From Anaerolineales bacterium (GTDB lineage: Bacteria; Chloroflexota; Anaerolineae; Anaerolineales; UBA11579), in assembly GCA_021463845.1 (NCBI GenBank), contig JAJTXV010000004.1, positions 124,001 to 188,000 on the forward strand: DNA of 64,000 nucleotides, in the 5' to 3' direction. This document shows positions 61,576 through 64,000 of this stretch, piece after piece. Below the pieces are notes generated by a model. That model saw only the letters and a program-made list of their open reading frames with translations, was not told the DNA's origin and did no database searches. Each line of letters begins with the position of its first letter. Position 1 is the stretch's first letter. The position numbers and the translations under genes were made by a program.

Positions 61576-63540
61576 ATGCAAATCTCCAAGGACGCGCTAG
61601 AGAAATATCTGCCTTTCCCTCTCTTTCAAGCACTCATTGCAATATTGGCCTTCGGCCTGCTCATTCCGCAACTGGGATTCTATTGGGATGATTGGCCGAT
61701 GATCTTTCTGGCTGAGCAAGGATCTGCCGAGCTACTAAGGGAGTTCTACAGCTACATTCGCCCTCTATCGTTCTGGACCTATTCGGTTACTTTCCCAATC
61801 CTGGGGGTTACTCCCCTGCATTGGCATATCTTCTTGCTGGCTTTGCGCATACTCACCGCAGTGCAACTGTGGCTCACGCTGCGCCTGCTGTGGCCACGGG
61901 CGGAGCGCATCGCCGCCATGGCCAGTGCGTTGTTCCTGGTCTACCCATCCTTTAGCCAAGGCCCGATCGCTGTCGCTTACAGTCAGCACTTCATCGTCTA
62001 CAACCTGTTCCTGTTCTCGCTGTATGCCATGCTTAGATCCTTGCAAGCGCAGAAGACGCGCTGGGTCTGGCTCTCCTTGGCGCTTTTTAGCACGTTGGCT
62101 CACCTCTTCACCATGGAGTACTTTGCAGGCTTGGAGCTTGTGCGCCCCCTGATCCTATTAGCCTGGTTCCACAACAAAAAGCGTTCCTCGCTTAAAGAGG
62201 CGCTTCTCGATGCAGGTCGCGAGTGGCTGCCGTACCTCATATGTCTGGCAGTATTTTTTCTTTGGCGCATCACACTGGTAATGCCGGATGATCCCAATCG
62301 TCTGGTGTGGATCGGGTTGCCAGCGTTTCTTCAGGCTACGCTGCAGAATTTCATCACTGTAGTTTTCGACACCTGGGCAAAAGCGCTCAATGCCGGGCTC
62401 ATCGATTTTTCTGACCGAGCCGTTGTGTTTTCTTTAGTTCTGGCAGTGATAACCGCCCTGATTTGCTTTGGCTATATGCATATAACGCCCACCAAGCAAG
62501 AGGCCTCCAAAGGCTCCGCGGGCCAGGCGACGCTACTGGGCCTATCCGCGATACTGCTTAGCATGCTGCCGATCCAGCTCACCGGTCGTACCTTGCTCGG
62601 CGGGCTCTTCGTGGATCGTTTCTCACTGCCCGCGATGGTTGGCGCCGCATTGCTCTTTGCCGGTTTGCTTCACCTTCTCTTATCGAAAAGCATTCACCGC
62701 AACATACTATTTGCAGCGCTGATTGGCTTGGCTGTAGGCACGCACCTGCGTTCTGCGAATGAATACCGGTGGGACTGGGAGGAGCAGCGGCGGATGTATT
62801 GGCAGTTTCACTGGCGCGCCCCCAGTCTTGAGGCCGGCACCTCGCTCGTTGGGCCTGAAGTGATGACCGCCTACACAAGCGGTTACGCCGCCGCAGCTGC
62901 CGTCAATACGCTGTACAACGCCCCCATCTCCGAAGACGGCGAGGTTGATTATTGGGTGCTCGATTACTACGACAATCTTTTGGCTCACGAAACGGAACTG
63001 GAAGACAATCTGGATCTCAACTTCAGCATTAGCAACTTACACTTCACCGCCAACAGTGAGAAGTTGATTTTCTACGACAATACCAATGATGGCCAGTGTG
63101 TCTGGTTTCTAAACGAAGCAGATCAATACAACAGCCTGGTAGACCCAGGAACCAGGACCTTGGCCAGGTTTAGCCAGCTAAACCTGGCTTCCGAGGTTAG
63201 TGACAATGTGCCTAATCCAGCCATTTTTGGAAGGGAGCCCGCGCGAACCTGGTGCTATTACTTTCAAAAGATGGACTTGGCTCGCCAGCAAGAAGATTGG
63301 GACACAGTGCTCTCTCTTTGGGAGATAACCAAAACCCGTGGCTACACATCCAATACACAGTTTGCTATGTTTCCGATAATTGAGGCACTGCTTAGAACTG
63401 GACAAGAGTCAGAGGCTAGGACACTGACTTCGGACATATTGCTCAAGCAGCCAGCAGCGTATGAGAAGCTTTGTTATGCGTGGCAAACCTGGCTTCCAGA
63501 AGCTGCCATGCCGCAAGAGTTGGCAGACAAAGGCTGCTAG
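61576..63540 (+). CDS. Large polytopic membrane protein with a GT-C-like first loop
   Basis: Protein of 654 residues with about 11 membrane segments in its first 400 residues and an extracytoplasmic C-terminal domain of about 250 residues. The loop after the first segment, GFYWDDWPMIFL, carries paired acidic residues as in GT-C glycosyltransferases and some uncharacterised Chloroflexota proteins. The C-terminal part (YEKLCYAWQTWLPEA, EALLRTGQESEARTL) is helical and TPR-like. Composition is less GC-rich than the housekeeping genes. Function unknown; a role in surface glycan assembly is a guess. Confidence 0.7.
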   Translation: MQISKDALEKYLPFPLFQALIAILAFGLLIPQLGFYWDDWPMIFLAEQGSAELLREFYSYIRPLSFWTYSVTFPILGVTPLHWHIFLLALRILTAVQLWLTLRLLWPRAERIAAMASALFLVYPSFSQGPIAVAYSQHFIVYNLFLFSLYAMLRSLQAQKTRWVWLSLALFSTLAHLFTMEYFAGLELVRPLILLAWFHNKKRSSLKEALLDAGREWLPYLICLAVFFLWRITLVMPDDPNRLVWIGLPAFLQATLQNFITVVFDTWAKALNAGLIDFSDRAVVFSLVLAVITALICFGYMHITPTKQEASKGSAGQATLLGLSAILLSMLPIQLTGRTLLGGLFVDRFSLPAMVGAALLFAGLLHLLLSKSIHRNILFAALIGLAVGTHLRSANEYRWDWEEQRRMYWQFHWRAPSLEAGTSLVGPEVMTAYTSGYAAAAAVNTLYNAPISEDGEVDYWVLDYYDNLLAHETELEDNLDLNFSISNLHFTANSEKLIFYDNTNDGQCVWFLNEADQYNSLVDPGTRTLARFSQLNLASEVSDNVPNPAIFGREPARTWCYYFQKMDLARQQEDWDTVLSLWEITKTRGYTSNTQFAMFPIIEALLRTGQESEARTLTSDILLKQPAAYEKLCYAWQTWLPEAAMPQELADKGC

Positions 63541-63575
63541 GTTTGTTCATTCGCTTATAGTTCATAGGAAGTATC

Positions 63576-64000
63576 ATGATGAATCTGGAACTGATGAACC
63601 CCGGCCCGAATTCACCCAACGAAGTCAACGTCATCATCGAAGTGCCTACCGGTGGCGAGCCGATCAAATATGAGTTTGATGAAACCATCGGCGCCTTGGT
63701 GGTGGACCGCTTCCTTTACACGCCTATGCGCTACCCAGGCAACTATGGCTTCATTCCCAAAACCCTCTCAGGCGACGGCGACCCCTGCGATGTGCTCGTG
63801 GCCAACACACGCGCCCTGATCCCAGGCTCGCTGATCGCCGTTCGCCCGATCGGCGTGCTCATCATGCAAGACGAAGCTGGTCACGACGAGAAGATCATCG
63901 CAGTACCCTCGCCCCGCCTGACAAAGCGCTATGAAAAAGTAATGGAGACCAGCGATCTGCCCGAGATCACGCTGCAGCAGATAGAGCATTTCTTTGCCCA
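63576..64000 (+). CDS. ppa: Inorganic pyrophosphatase (family I), 3' end beyond the window
   Basis: The first 141 residues of a soluble pyrophosphatase that hydrolyses PPi to phosphate and drives biosynthetic reactions. Family I motifs: [40 protein letters not shown] with the DxDPxD metal site, and the strand [20 protein letters not shown]. Two ATGs (63576 and 63579) are possible; AGGAA lies 5 or 8 nt upstream. The stop is outside the window. Confidence 0.93.
   Translation, partial: MMNLELMNPGPNSPNEVNVIIEVPTGGEPIKYEFDETIGALVVDRFLYTPMRYPGNYGFIPKTLSGDGDPCDVLVANTRALIPGSLIAVRPIGVLIMQDEAGHDEKIIAVPSPRLTKRYEKVMETSDLPEITLQQIEHFFA

Overview
The window looks like a chromosomal segment of an uncultured-type member of the Chloroflexota, most likely class Anaerolineae. 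This rests on the 16S and 23S rRNA sequences as I read them, the GC-rich housekeeping genes, multi-domain GAF/PAS/HD-GYP signalling proteins, LysM-M23 lipoproteins, and the lack of any outer-membrane machinery. The assignment comes from reading, not from a search. No phage, transposase, plasmid or CRISPR feature is visible.

Layout. 1-8.5 kb: a membrane-anchored DsbA-type oxidoreductase, a GNAT acetyltransferase, an REC-PAS-GAF-GAF-HD-GYP protein, a double-HTH regulator, and a compact two-kinase/one-regulator operon. 8.6-16.2 kb: GyrA with unusual residues in the quinolone pocket and a histone-H1-like tail, then three tandem paralogous LysM-M23 lipoproteins bounded by palindromic intergenic repeats. 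16.5-25.8 kb: OsmC, SbcC, prfA-prmC-tsaC and uvrA. 25.8-28.8 kb: a more AT-rich divergent pair (large membrane protein and family 2 glycosyltransferase). 28.9-37.7 kb: tsaD-otsA, a three-gene ABC exporter, otsB with a helicase-associated protein, a lipid kinase and a ferritin-like protein. 37.8-42.1 kb: metallophosphoesterase, M24 peptidase, geranylgeranyl-reductase-like flavoprotein, squalene/phytoene synthase-like protein and a small membrane protein. 42.1-47.5 kb: a short leader ORF with two terminators in front of a two-domain GNAT gene, an aldo/keto reductase, a DM13 protein and ComEC. 47.6-53.4 kb: one complete rRNA operon on the minus strand (16S-tRNA Ile-tRNA Ala-23S-5S) with promoter, boxA-like site and processing stems. 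53.6-64 kb: dnaX-ebfC-recR, several membrane or extracytoplasmic proteins, a methyltransferase, two tRNAs, VOC and rhodanese proteins, a large polytopic protein and the start of inorganic pyrophosphatase.

Genes that work together: prfA/prmC (translation termination), tsaC/tsaD (t6A tRNA modification), otsA/otsB (trehalose), dnaX/ebfC/recR (replication and repair), and the reductase plus prenyl synthase (isoprenoid lipids).

The most interesting candidates are (1) the 42.1-42.4 kb leader, whose four RNA segments can form mutually exclusive terminator and antiterminator pairings in front of an acetyltransferase gene; (2) a possible small RNA at 47.48-47.65 kb with a promoter, three crossing 7-bp stems and a terminator; (3) a recurring pattern of -10 boxes only 5-11 nt before start codons, pointing to many leaderless mRNAs; and (4) a ComEC whose nuclease-like domain has lost its metal-binding motif.
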